From JBHGBB01 sp041946755 (GTDB lineage: Bacteria; UBP4; UBA4092; JAOAEQ01), in contig JBHGBB010000021.1 in assembly GCA_041946755.1 (NCBI GenBank), positions 1-29,392 on the forward strand: a DNA stretch of 29,392 bases, written 5' to 3'. Positions 14,289 to 21,855 of this stretch are shown one piece after another. Each line of letters starts with the position of its first letter. Within the stretch, counting starts at the first letter, position 1. Below the pieces are notes generated by a model. The model was not told where the DNA came from. It saw only the letters and a list, made by a program, of their open reading frames with translations, and did no database searches. The position numbers and the translations under genes are program-made.

Positions 14289-15743
14289 ATGAGAACGTTA
14301 ATACTAATAAGCTTATTAATCAGTGCAATTATATTAGGTATAACTCCAGCATTAGCAAATCGGGTGATATTTGATGTGGAAAATATTGATCCGGTAACCA
14401 ATTCATGGATAGCCGGTACTGGAGCAGGGACACAAATTACCGAACGAGATGTAGGTTCTTTTTTAAAATGGACCTATACCTTCGGAACTACTACTGCCGA
14501 CAATTATCCGACCATTGAATTACTTAATGGGAATAAAAACTGGAGTGGAGCAACTAGTTTAGGGGTGTGGATGTACTTCGATTTAACCGGCCCCAAAACT
14601 GGGTGGACGATCGAACCAACGATCATGAGTCCTTCGCCCACCGCACATCCATTATTAAACTGGAATGTTGGCACTACCGGAGTACCGAATAACACTTGGG
14701 TTTATCATGAATGGACCGGACTAGATACTATCGGAAATATTAGTAATGTCTCGCATTTACGATTTGGTTATCATGCCGGAGACGGCTGGGCAGAATTATC
14801 CAAGTCAAACCAAGTCGCGATTTATCTAGATGATATTACCTTGGGTGGATTGGACGAACCACCACCATCAAATACACTAACGGTTTTTGATATGGAAGGA
14901 ACCAATCCAGTTTCAACTACCTGGGTTGATGTTGGTCATGCAGGAACGATAACCACCTCGCTGGATGGTAATTTCGTCCGAGAACCATATTTAGGACTAC
15001 ATGGATTGAATGCATTGAAATGGGAATATACGAATACCGGTTCATTCGGTGGAAACTATGTAGTCATTCAAATGAATGTTCCAGGAGAACGAACGAATTG
15101 GACGGGAGCGACTACATTTGGGATGTGGCTATTTCTGGATTTAACCGGCCCGAAAAAGGACTGGACTATCCAACCCGGGATGTGGTATGGCACCGGTACT
15201 ATTGCCCATTATAATGAATTAGGTAACTGGAATGTTGGAGGCTATGGAATTCCACCAAGACAATGGGTATGGCATGAATGGAACATCAATTCTAGTTGGG
15301 ATATTAGTTCTGTTTTTGCAGTCCGGGTTTACTATGCTGCTGGAGATGGCTGGGCAGATATTGCACAAGGTGGAACTACCGTACCGATTTATTTAGATGA
15401 TATCACTGCAATGGGAGCAGCACCATTACCCCCGACAATTATCTCGAGTCCGGGAGCAATCAGACCGTTGCAGAGTAAAGAATTTTCAGTTGGTCGCGGA
15501 GTACCGCCATTTACCTGGGCGCTCAGTACAACTGGATACGGTACGCTTAATGTCGATACCGGGACGGTAGTAACGTTTACCGCTGGGAGCACCACCGGAA
15601 CATTAGAATTGATCGTTACCGATAATAATCATCTTTCCGGACGCGCGACCATTGAAATAACTCCGACCACAGCATGGTTGGTAGAGGATACTGGTAAGGT
15701 AATAATCTATCAGCGGAGACCATTAGGTGAATTATTTGAATAA
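14289..15743 (+). CDS. Secreted protein with two DMEG domains and an Ig-like domain
   Basis: 484 aa with a signal peptide (1-24, ALA/NR). Two copies of a ~170-residue domain lie at about 25-187 and 197-377. Each begins '(V/D).E..(D/N)PV(T/S)..W', has 'NW(S/T)GAT(S/T)(L/F)G(V/M)W(M/L)', 'DLTGPK..WTI(E/Q)P', a 'NWNVG..G(V/I)P' turn, 'W.(Y/W)HEW', and ends 'AGDGWA' then 'IYLDDIT'. The ending 'YLDDI' and the beta-rich, Trp-rich layout recall CBM11/CIA30 jelly rolls, so glycan binding is a fair guess. Residues ~380-460 look like a bacterial Ig-like or cadherin-like domain ('FSVGRGVPPFTWALSTTGYGTLN'). The protein ends in 'GELFE'. A very strong ribosome site (AAAGGAGGGGGG) precedes the start. No catalytic motif is recognised. 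Confidence 0.75.
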   Translation: MRTLILISLLISAIILGITPALANRVIFDVENIDPVTNSWIAGTGAGTQITERDVGSFLKWTYTFGTTTADNYPTIELLNGNKNWSGATSLGVWMYFDLTGPKTGWTIEPTIMSPSPTAHPLLNWNVGTTGVPNNTWVYHEWTGLDTIGNISNVSHLRFGYHAGDGWAELSKSNQVAIYLDDITLGGLDEPPPSNTLTVFDMEGTNPVSTTWVDVGHAGTITTSLDGNFVREPYLGLHGLNALKWEYTNTGSFGGNYVVIQMNVPGERTNWTGATTFGMWLFLDLTGPKKDWTIQPGMWYGTGTIAHYNELGNWNVGGYGIPPRQWVWHEWNINSSWDISSVFAVRVYYAAGDGWADIAQGGTTVPIYLDDITAMGAAPLPPTIISSPGAIRPLQSKEFSVGRGVPPFTWALSTTGYGTLNVDTGTVVTFTAGSTTGTLELIVTDNNHLSGRATIEITPTTAWLVEDTGKVIIYQRRPLGELFE

Positions 15744-15766
15744 CATTTATTGATAGCCTTAAAGAC

Positions 15767-15799
15767 AGTACCAGGAATACATTCATTATTCCTGGTACT
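15767..15799 (+). terminator. Hairpin terminator after the two-domain DMEG gene
   Basis: A perfect 13-bp stem (AGTACCAGGAATA and its complement) with a 7-nt loop lies 24 bases after the stop. The T tract after it is poor (CATCTTTCTTA), so termination may be partial. Confidence 0.65.
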
Positions 15800-15851
15800 C
15801 ATCTTTCTTAATGGAATCAAATCTATTACAGAAAGGAGGTGAATACTTGTT

Positions 15852-16490
15852 ATGAAGTCGGTTTATGTTATTTTAGCTGTAGTATTGGTTTTAGGGCTTA
15901 GCACACTCAGTTTTGGTGCATTTCCGAAGATGATCGTATTTAATGGCGAAGGTGCAAATCCGGTAACCAATAGCTGGATCAATGGTGGTGAGGGTAGTCA
16001 AACAACCTCAATAGATTCTGCTATTAAATTATCTGGAAATTCATCGATCAAATGGCGATATACGTTACCTGTAGATCCAGCTGGCGATTATCCGACCATC
16101 GAAATGGCAATCCCTGTTAATAAGCAGAATTGGACTGGCGCTACTACTCTCGGCATGTGGATGTATTTCGATTTAACCGGTACAAAGACGGATTGGACAA
16201 TTCAACCTGTATTAGCACATCCTTATCCCACAGTTGATGAAATGGGCAATTGGAACACTGGTGGCACTGGGATTACAAACAATACTTGGACGTGGCATGA
16301 ATGGGTGATTCCGAGTGGATGGAGTATCAGTAATGTCTCGCATATGCGGATATATTATAGTGCTAACGATGGTTGGGCTGCAATCGCGCGTTCCGGGAAT
16401 GTAGACCTATACTTTGATGATATCGCGGTTCAGGGAAGTCTAGCCATCCCCGTCGAGTTAATCGATTTTTCGAGTGATATTAAACATTAA
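15852..16490 (+). CDS. Small secreted single DMEG-domain protein
   Basis: 212 aa, essentially a signal peptide (1-22, SFG/AF) plus one DMEG domain (~24-199) and a short tail. It starts 'FNGEGANPVTNSWI' and carries 'GNSSIKWRYTLP', 'NWTGATTLGMWMYFDLTG', 'DWTIQPVL', 'MGNWNTGGTGI', 'WHEW', 'ISNVSHMRIYY' and 'DLYFDDI'. It therefore keeps every block of the two copies in the upstream protein. A stand-alone copy shows that the domain folds by itself. The protein ends 'IPVELIDFSSDIKH', the PVEL-type tail also seen at 627 and 17602. The ribosome site AAAGGAGGTGAA is strong. Probably a secreted carbohydrate-binding protein; no enzyme motif is present. Confidence 0.75.
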   Translation: MKSVYVILAVVLVLGLSTLSFGAFPKMIVFNGEGANPVTNSWINGGEGSQTTSIDSAIKLSGNSSIKWRYTLPVDPAGDYPTIEMAIPVNKQNWTGATTLGMWMYFDLTGTKTDWTIQPVLAHPYPTVDEMGNWNTGGTGITNNTWTWHEWVIPSGWSISNVSHMRIYYSANDGWAAIARSGNVDLYFDDIAVQGSLAIPVELIDFSSDIKH

Positions 16491-16537
16491 AATTGAGTAA
16501 TGAGGTGTACACCTGATTTCTCATTATTGATAAAGTT

Positions 16538-16573
16538 GGCTGCCATTCTGAAAACTAGAGTGGCAGCCTTTTT
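16538..16573 (+). terminator. Rho-independent terminator
   Basis: GGCTGCCATTCT pairs with AGAGTGGCAGCC (one wobble) around a 7-nt loop, followed by TTTTT. It separates the single DMEG protein from the beta-sandwich-like protein at 16625. Confidence 0.88.
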
Positions 16574-16624
16574 ACCAGATATTGATATTACCCCTTAAGC
16601 ATCGAATAAATAAGGAACAGAAAT

Positions 16625-17602
16625 ATGAAATGGCAATGTATAATAGTCATCATAATAATTCTCTTATTACCCGAAATTATTCTAGCCGATGGAAGCTATA
16701 GCCTAAGAATTCAATCGTTGGGTAACGATTTTAATATCACCGGATTCGCTGACGGGAAATTCCTCGGATATGTCTCGCCAGTATCGAATAAAGGCCGATG
16801 GACTGATATACGCGGCTATGGCAATCCCGATACGCAAAATATTTTAGATGGCGGCGGAGGATTCTATGATCATCCGGTTCTTTGGTGGGGCGGTAGTTCT
16901 TGGGATGATGGTACCTGTTATTCATATACTATTGATCAAAGTATCGGGAAAATTGTTTCCTGGCATGGCAAATGGCGCAATGCGTCAAAAGGATTTGATA
17001 GCGAAATTATCTCGCAGAAAATAGCGGTTAATACGACGGGCATGATTATCGTTCGGAGTGATATAAAAATAACGTTTACCCAACCGAGTAATAATCTGAA
17101 TGGCCTTTGGGTAGAATTCGGCTGGCATATGAATGATTACTCTACTACGGCGATAGTACGAAGAAGTGGATATAGTAGTACATCGGTAGTATCAATAACT
17201 CCGATGAATATGGCTAGTCAACCGGCATCACATTATTTCGATGGCCAATTACTCTATACTGCAAACGGTGATTATATTTGTGGGTATGGCGGAACAACCT
17301 ATAATGTGGCGGTAGCCTATGTTCCTTTAGGTTGGGATAACGGGGGTACCTCATACTGCCGTGCCTGGGATACTAATGGAAGTATTGATCAAACCGATAC
17401 CATGGAACTCCATTATTATAATCCAGTTAATTGGAGCACTTACAAGTCAGTAACTACAGGAGAAGTGCATCGGTTTTCATATTATTTAGTTGTTTCAGCC
17501 AATGGACAAAAGGGATATAATTGGGTGCCGGCGATTTCTGAATTGGTTGGAACGACTGTGCCAGTAGAACTTTCAGCGTTTTATTTTGGTAAGGATGATT
17601 AG
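16625..17602 (+). CDS. Secreted all-beta protein of unknown function with PVEL tail
   Basis: 325 aa with a signal peptide (1-21, ILA/DG). No family is recognised. The body is rich in Gly, Trp, Tyr and Asn. Alternating strands such as 'KGFDSEIISQKIAVNTTGMIIVRSDIKITF' blocks recall the beta-supersandwich of mutarotase-like and polysaccharide-lyase-associated domains, but no catalytic set can be named. 'FYDHPVLWWGGSSWDDG' and 'NGLWVEFGWHMND' offer aromatic surfaces for sugar contact. The C-terminus is 'VPVELSAFYFGKDD'. The DNA coding this tail and the following ~90 bases is duplicated at 20136-20254. It starts after AAGGA. Context suggests a glycan-binding or glycan-modifying exported protein. 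Confidence 0.7.
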   Translation: MKWQCIIVIIIILLLPEIILADGSYSLRIQSLGNDFNITGFADGKFLGYVSPVSNKGRWTDIRGYGNPDTQNILDGGGGFYDHPVLWWGGSSWDDGTCYSYTIDQSIGKIVSWHGKWRNASKGFDSEIISQKIAVNTTGMIIVRSDIKITFTQPSNNLNGLWVEFGWHMNDYSTTAIVRRSGYSSTSVVSITPMNMASQPASHYFDGQLLYTANGDYICGYGGTTYNVAVAYVPLGWDNGGTSYCRAWDTNGSIDQTDTMELHYYNPVNWSTYKSVTTGEVHRFSYYLVVSANGQKGYNWVPAISELVGTTVPVELSAFYFGKDD

Positions 17603-17686
17603 TCCGATTAAAAAATTTTCAATAGTAAGATAATTAGTCTTAGAGAAAAATAATTTAAGGGATACTCTAGGCAAACCTGTAAAAAT
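17561..17686 (+). repeat. Direct repeat copy A (gene 3' tail plus intergenic)
   Basis: It covers the codons for PVELSAF of the gene at 16625 and the following non-coding bases. It aligns with 20136-20254 through CCRGTAGAMCTTTC, GTCCGATTAAAA, a long identical stretch from CAATAGTAAG to AGTCTTA, and GCAAACCTGTAA. An imperfect TAAGA...TCTTA inverted repeat is kept in both copies. Confidence 0.85.
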
Positions 17687-17727
17687 TGCTCGAAATAGAA
17701 TGTTTTTAATTAAAGTGGGGTAAGTAG

Positions 17728-20100
17728 TTGAGTAAATTTAGTTTATCTATTCTATTCTGCATGATAGCTACACTGGTCTATGCAGATACTACATTATTCG
17801 ATATGGAAAGCGGTAATCAGTTTACAAATAGTTGGAAGGAAGGCTTCTCCGACTCGGTTGGGGCAGGAAGACAACTTGCTTCCATAATCACTACCATAAA
17901 AAGGGATGAGGTCAATAGCGCAATACTTTCGCATGATTCTGTGCAATTGCAGCCAGGTCCTTTTAGTGCGACAACAACAGAATTAGCGAGAGCGATGATA
18001 CTCACTTCGATTCGAAATGAATCTGGTAAGCCTATCTTTCAATTGAATGGCAAAGTATTTTATCCCGTTATTTATATGTGTACCTGGCCTGAAGCTACTC
18101 CTGAGAAAGTAAATCAATTACTTGCAGATGGATTTAATATGTTGATAATTGGGATAGATGCGTCCGATGCAGAATCAAAAAACCCTAATCTTATAGCTAC
18201 CATAAACTGGTTGCAACGACAAAAAATCCCGGTGATCGTAGATTTATTGCATAGTCCTATTTGGGAGGAACTTAAAGAATCCGAGAAAGAGTCTTGGAAT
18301 ATGCAACTGGCTAATGGTGAGCGGGTAAAATACTTTCCGGATTATGCAAATCCAGCAGTACGCAATGAATTTCTCAATCGGTTAGGTAATGTCGTGGATT
18401 TTCTAAAGCCATATTATGGTGATCCAGTAGTTGCTTTTCATATCGGGGTTACCGATAGTCTCCATATTCCAGATGGCGAAGTGCATTATGCATTTAAAGT
18501 GGAAGAACCTGAAGGTGATGCAACTTCTCTTCCGTATGGTCCTTATGCTCTAGAAGAGTATAAAAAATTCATACAGAGAAACGGATATTCTGTTCAAGAT
18601 GTCGGATTTCAGTCTATTTCCGAGATTCAACTCCCCACTTCTTTAAAATTAGCCAAGAATAATCTTCACTGGCAATCATGGATTCTATATCGTCGTGCGT
18701 ATATTCATGATTTTGTAAAAAGTCTTTCCGATATGGTGAAATCAAAAAGTCAGTTACCGGTTACCGCGATGCTCGATATCAATTTTTCCCGTATCGAAAA
18801 GTATGCGTGTCCATTATTTGCATTTGACGATTCCCTTGATTTTGTGGGCGTATACTATTACGGGCTTGCAGATAAATCAAAATACCGAATTCCGGAATTA
18901 ATGGCATATGCTTATCAACATTTTGCAGTTCAGGGAAAACCATTGATTTCTCTCTTGGAGTTAAGTTCTGCATTAGGAAAGGTTCCTACACCATCAAGCG
19001 ATTATATTCGGTATAGTCTTCCTTATGTTTCCGGCTTTTGTACGATGAATTTCTTGTTTGGTGGCTTGGATAAAAAAATGTTAGCATGGCAATATAGTGG
19101 CTTTGAAAAAACGCTCCAGGAGCTGAAAAAAACAAATGAACTTTTTTCTACAACATCGCCAGCTAAAATAGCGTTATTGCTATCGACATCAGATATTGAA
19201 GCATTGGATAATCTTGGGCTTCCGATTATTCTCGGTAATCTGAGAATTCCTTTTGACATTGTTTATGATATCGATGTGATCCAAAACAAAATATCTTTAG
19301 CGCAATATGATCTTGTCTATATACCATCAGGTCAACCAAACATGATACGCCAGAAAACAATGCAAACGATACTTGAAAATTATCAACAAACTAATGGTAT
19401 ATGTATACGAGATGGAGAAGGGCAGAAGTTATGGTCACAGATCGAAAATCGACATAATTTCGTTCACTCAGAGGATAAGGTGATAATTAAATCTGCCAGC
19501 CAACTATTATCAGTGCTTAATTCATTATGGGATAAGACCGTCAAGAGAACTCAAGGTGTCCTTTTTTTCTCAAAAGATTTCAATGGTTGGGATAATACAT
19601 TAGGTTCCGATGTTACCATTGAGAGCGATCGAAAAATAAATGTAAACAAAACCAATAAAAATATGAAAGGGATAAAGCTGAATAAATTACTATCGCCACC
19701 TTTCGTCTCAGAATTTACACTTACTGCCCATTCCGGCGAATCACGGATTTCATTTATATCGAAAACTAATGACGAAATCTCTCTTGGTCAGGATAAAAGA
19801 GGATGGATAGGTATATTTATTAATGGCGCTTGGATTCCTTTTTTGAAAGCGACTCTTGAAAAGTCATATACCTATGTCGTGGGTGTAACTCCAGTGCAGG
19901 ATAAAGGTATTATTGCTGTGTTAATCTTTGATGCACATAGAAAGAAAATATCTGAAAACTGGTTTATCGTAGATAAATTATATAATGACTATTGGATGCA
20001 GCTTTTTTGGGCGTATGACAATGCTAATGGTACTATTCAGGATATTTCAGTTGAAAACAATATCAACTTCCCGAACACTTTTAGGATAGAAGTGAAATAA
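17728..20100 (+). CDS. Secreted GH42-like glycoside hydrolase with remnant DMEG domain
   Basis: 790 aa, TTG start behind GTGGGG; signal peptide 1-19. It opens like a DMEG domain ('LFDMESGNQFTNSW', 24-36, then 'GAGRQ'), but the other ~140 residues of that domain are missing and only a linker remains to ~93. From ~100 a (beta/alpha)8-like region follows, closely parallel to the protein at 27874: 'KYFPDYANP' (201-209), 'IPDGEVH' (E251, candidate acid/base), 'LDINFS' (349-354), 'DFVGVYYYG', and 'ISLLELSS' (E411, candidate nucleophile). Residues ~478-570 resemble the GH42 trimerisation domain ('KIALLLSTSDIEALDNLGLP', 'RIPFDIVYD', 'YDLVYIPSG'). The final ~200 residues look like a beta-sandwich. Beta-galactosidase-type activity is possible but unproven. 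The gene lies between two copies of a ~120-bp repeat. Confidence 0.75.
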   Translation: MSKFSLSILFCMIATLVYADTTLFDMESGNQFTNSWKEGFSDSVGAGRQLASIITTIKRDEVNSAILSHDSVQLQPGPFSATTTELARAMILTSIRNESGKPIFQLNGKVFYPVIYMCTWPEATPEKVNQLLADGFNMLIIGIDASDAESKNPNLIATINWLQRQKIPVIVDLLHSPIWEELKESEKESWNMQLANGERVKYFPDYANPAVRNEFLNRLGNVVDFLKPYYGDPVVAFHIGVTDSLHIPDGEVHYAFKVEEPEGDATSLPYGPYALEEYKKFIQRNGYSVQDVGFQSISEIQLPTSLKLAKNNLHWQSWILYRRAYIHDFVKSLSDMVKSKSQLPVTAMLDINFSRIEKYACPLFAFDDSLDFVGVYYYGLADKSKYRIPELMAYAYQHFAVQGKPLISLLELSSALGKVPTPSSDYIRYSLPYVSGFCTMNFLFGGLDKKMLAWQYSGFEKTLQELKKTNELFSTTSPAKIALLLSTSDIEALDNLGLPIILGNLRIPFDIVYDIDVIQNKISLAQYDLVYIPSGQPNMIRQKTMQTILENYQQTNGICIRDGEGQKLWSQIENRHNFVHSEDKVIIKSASQLLSVLNSLWDKTVKRTQGVLFFSKDFNGWDNTLGSDVTIESDRKINVNKTNKNMKGIKLNKLLSPPFVSEFTLTAHSGESRISFISKTNDEISLGQDKRGWIGIFINGAWIPFLKATLEKSYTYVVGVTPVQDKGIIAVLIFDAHRKKISENWFIVDKLYNDYWMQLFWAYDNANGTIQDISVENNINFPNTFRIEVK

Positions 20101-20120
20101 AGATAAATAAAACAGTCAAC

Positions 20121-20165
20121 ATGCATATGACTTTTCCGGTAGACCTTTCTGCGTTTTATAGATGA
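20121..20165 (+). pseudogene. Remnant 3' end of a PVEL-tailed secreted-protein gene
   Basis: A short frame reads '...TFPVDLSAFYR' then TGA. It matches the end of the protein at 16625 (PVELSAFY) in protein and DNA but has no gene body before it and is out of frame with the GH42-like gene upstream. It is the leftover tail carried by repeat copy B. Confidence 0.7.
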
Positions 20166-20254
20166 TTGGTCCGATTAAAAAAAAATCAATAGTAAGATAA
20201 TTAGTCTTAAAGTAATAATGAATTTTGGAATACTAAATGCAAACCTGTAATAAT
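20136..20254 (+). repeat. Direct repeat copy B
   Basis: Copy of 17561-17686. It ends inside the first codons of the sugar-binding lipoprotein gene at 20237, whose ATG replaces AGG of copy A. Together the two copies bracket the GH42-like gene. Confidence 0.85.
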
Positions 20255-21550
20255 ATTTTTCAAGAGATTACTAGATTCGGTAGGATAATTGGAATCCTCA
20301 CTTTGGTGATATATTTGATCGGTTGCGATGCAAAAAAAGAGACCGATAAGATTGTTCTTCGGGTAGCATATTGGGGGCATCTGGAAGAACGGAAAACGAA
20401 ACTCCAGATGATTGATGCATTTCAAAATCAACATCCGAATATAAAAATCAAACCGGAGCCGACCGAGTATCCTTATTACGATAAATTACTGACCATGATT
20501 GCCGGGAAGAATGCGCCGGATGTTTTTTTAGTCAACAGTAACAGTATGTTTCCGGATTTGGCTAGAAAAGGGGCGATGGTCGATTTAACCTCGTTTATCC
20601 AAAATGATCAAAGCTTGCCGATGCCGGATATATTTCCGCAGACTATGGCGGCTTTTAAAATTGACGGGAAAATGTATGGGTTACCCAATCAATTCAATAC
20701 CCAAGTACTTTATTACAACACCCGGATTTTTGATGAAATGAAAGTACCCTATCCGACCGCAAGTTGGACTTGGGATGATTTAAAGACGAATGCGATTAAG
20801 TTAACGAAACGCGATGCAGATGGACGACTTATCCATGCGGGCATTGCCTTCGATATGTTACCCTGGGATGTAATCATTCTGATTAACCAAAATGGCGGAG
20901 CGGTATTTAATGAACCGGGGACGAAATGTTTGCTCGATAGCCCGGAAGCAATTGAAGCGATTCAATATTTAACGAATCTGCGAAATAAATACCGCGTTAT
21001 TCCAACTGATGCTGAATATCAATCATTAACCGGTATGAATATGTTTCAGTTAGAGCGGTCAGCGATGTATGTTACCGGGCAATGGACGATAGCGGAATTG
21101 GTATCGCGATATCCCCAAGTGAAATGGAGCGTGGTCCCATTACCGCGTCAGAAAAAAGCAGCGACCATGATGGATGTTCATGGCTTTGCGATTGCTAGTC
21201 AATCGAAATATCCAAAAGAAGCTTGGGAATTTGTTAAGTTCATGATATCTCCGGAACAACAGAAATTGATTACCCGGTTGCGGATTAATCTCCCGATTTC
21301 AAAAACGGTAGTTGATGAATATCTGAAAACAGAGCAAGACCAGAGATTGAAGACAAATATGCAAGTTGGCGTAGATTCACTCAAATCAGCATCGTTCTTT
21401 CCGACTACTGCGAAATGTGGAGTAGATTATATATCTTCGATGATGTGGGAAGATATTGAAGGATGTTATGCGACTTCGAGCAAAAAGTCGGTTAAACAAG
21501 CGATGCAGAATATCACAAAACGAATTAATAAACAATTACAGTCGGAATAA
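20237..21550 (+). CDS. ABC sugar-binding lipoprotein (family 1 solute-binding protein)
   Basis: 437 aa. The signal peptide ends in lipobox LIGC (Cys30), so it is a lipid-anchored sugar-binding protein. Family marks are 'LRVAYWGHLEER', 'AFQNQHPNIKIKPE', 'AGKNAPDVFLVN', 'YGLPNQFNTQVLYYNTRIFDEM', 'WTWDDLKTNAIKLTKRD', 'WTIAEL' and 'PKEAWEFVKFMISPEQQ'. It is a distant paralogue of the lipoprotein at 7535, with the same 'PYPTASWTWDDL' region. No permease or ATPase genes are adjacent. The start codon and first few codons lie in repeat copy B and the ribosome site (TTGGA) is weak, so the start is less certain than the gene. It probably delivers products of the neighbouring secreted hydrolases to a transporter encoded elsewhere. 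Confidence 0.88.
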   Translation: MQTCNNIFQEITRFGRIIGILTLVIYLIGCDAKKETDKIVLRVAYWGHLEERKTKLQMIDAFQNQHPNIKIKPEPTEYPYYDKLLTMIAGKNAPDVFLVNSNSMFPDLARKGAMVDLTSFIQNDQSLPMPDIFPQTMAAFKIDGKMYGLPNQFNTQVLYYNTRIFDEMKVPYPTASWTWDDLKTNAIKLTKRDADGRLIHAGIAFDMLPWDVIILINQNGGAVFNEPGTKCLLDSPEAIEAIQYLTNLRNKYRVIPTDAEYQSLTGMNMFQLERSAMYVTGQWTIAELVSRYPQVKWSVVPLPRQKKAATMMDVHGFAIASQSKYPKEAWEFVKFMISPEQQKLITRLRINLPISKTVVDEYLKTEQDQRLKTNMQVGVDSLKSASFFPTTAKCGVDYISSMMWEDIEGCYATSSKKSVKQAMQNITKRINKQLQSE

Positions 21551-21721
21551 TCATTAAAATATAAGCATATATCAATATAGAATATTGATAATATTGTGAT
21601 TATAGTGATTGGGTGGTTAGGAGTTGAATTTTTGTCAGAATGCGAAAAATTCAAGTTTAGGTATTATGACCTTTAGTTGGCGTTCATTTAATACCGTCAG
21701 TTAGTTGAAATTGATACCAAT
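21551..21721. other. Intergenic stretch with weak AT-rich hairpins
   Basis: Between the lipoprotein gene and the palindrome there is no gene. ATCAATAT-AGA-ATATTGAT (21571-21589) and TTGAATTTTT...AAAAATTCAA (about 21622-21656) are inverted repeats, but neither has a GC-rich stem with a T-run. A convincing promoter for the dehydrogenase cluster is not visible. Confidence 0.4.
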
Positions 21722-21783
21722 TGATAAATGGAGGATAACCAGAGCGGGTCAGACCCGCTCTGGTCCCTCTCCACTATTTATCA
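21722..21783. repeat. Long intergenic palindrome (hairpin element)
   Basis: Perfect 13-bp arms ACCAGAGCGGGTC and its complement (21738-21764) surround a single A. Outer arms TGATAAAT (21722-21729) and ATTTATCA (21776-21783) are also perfect, with a CTCTCC stretch between inner and outer right arms. It lacks a T tract. The core is clearly GC-richer than the surroundings. It resembles the element at 3169-3238. Confidence 0.75.
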
Positions 21784-21855
21784 TATTGCAAATAGGATAA
21801 AATTCATAAAAGACATCTAAATTTGATATGTAGGTTTTCCAAGGAGGAAAAAGAC

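Noticed and set aside
21823..21855. Upstream in-frame ATG of the Zn-dependent dehydrogenase
   Set aside because: It would add 11 residues encoded across the AAGGAGG ribosome site itself; the ATG at 21856 has ideal spacing and matches the usual family N-terminus.
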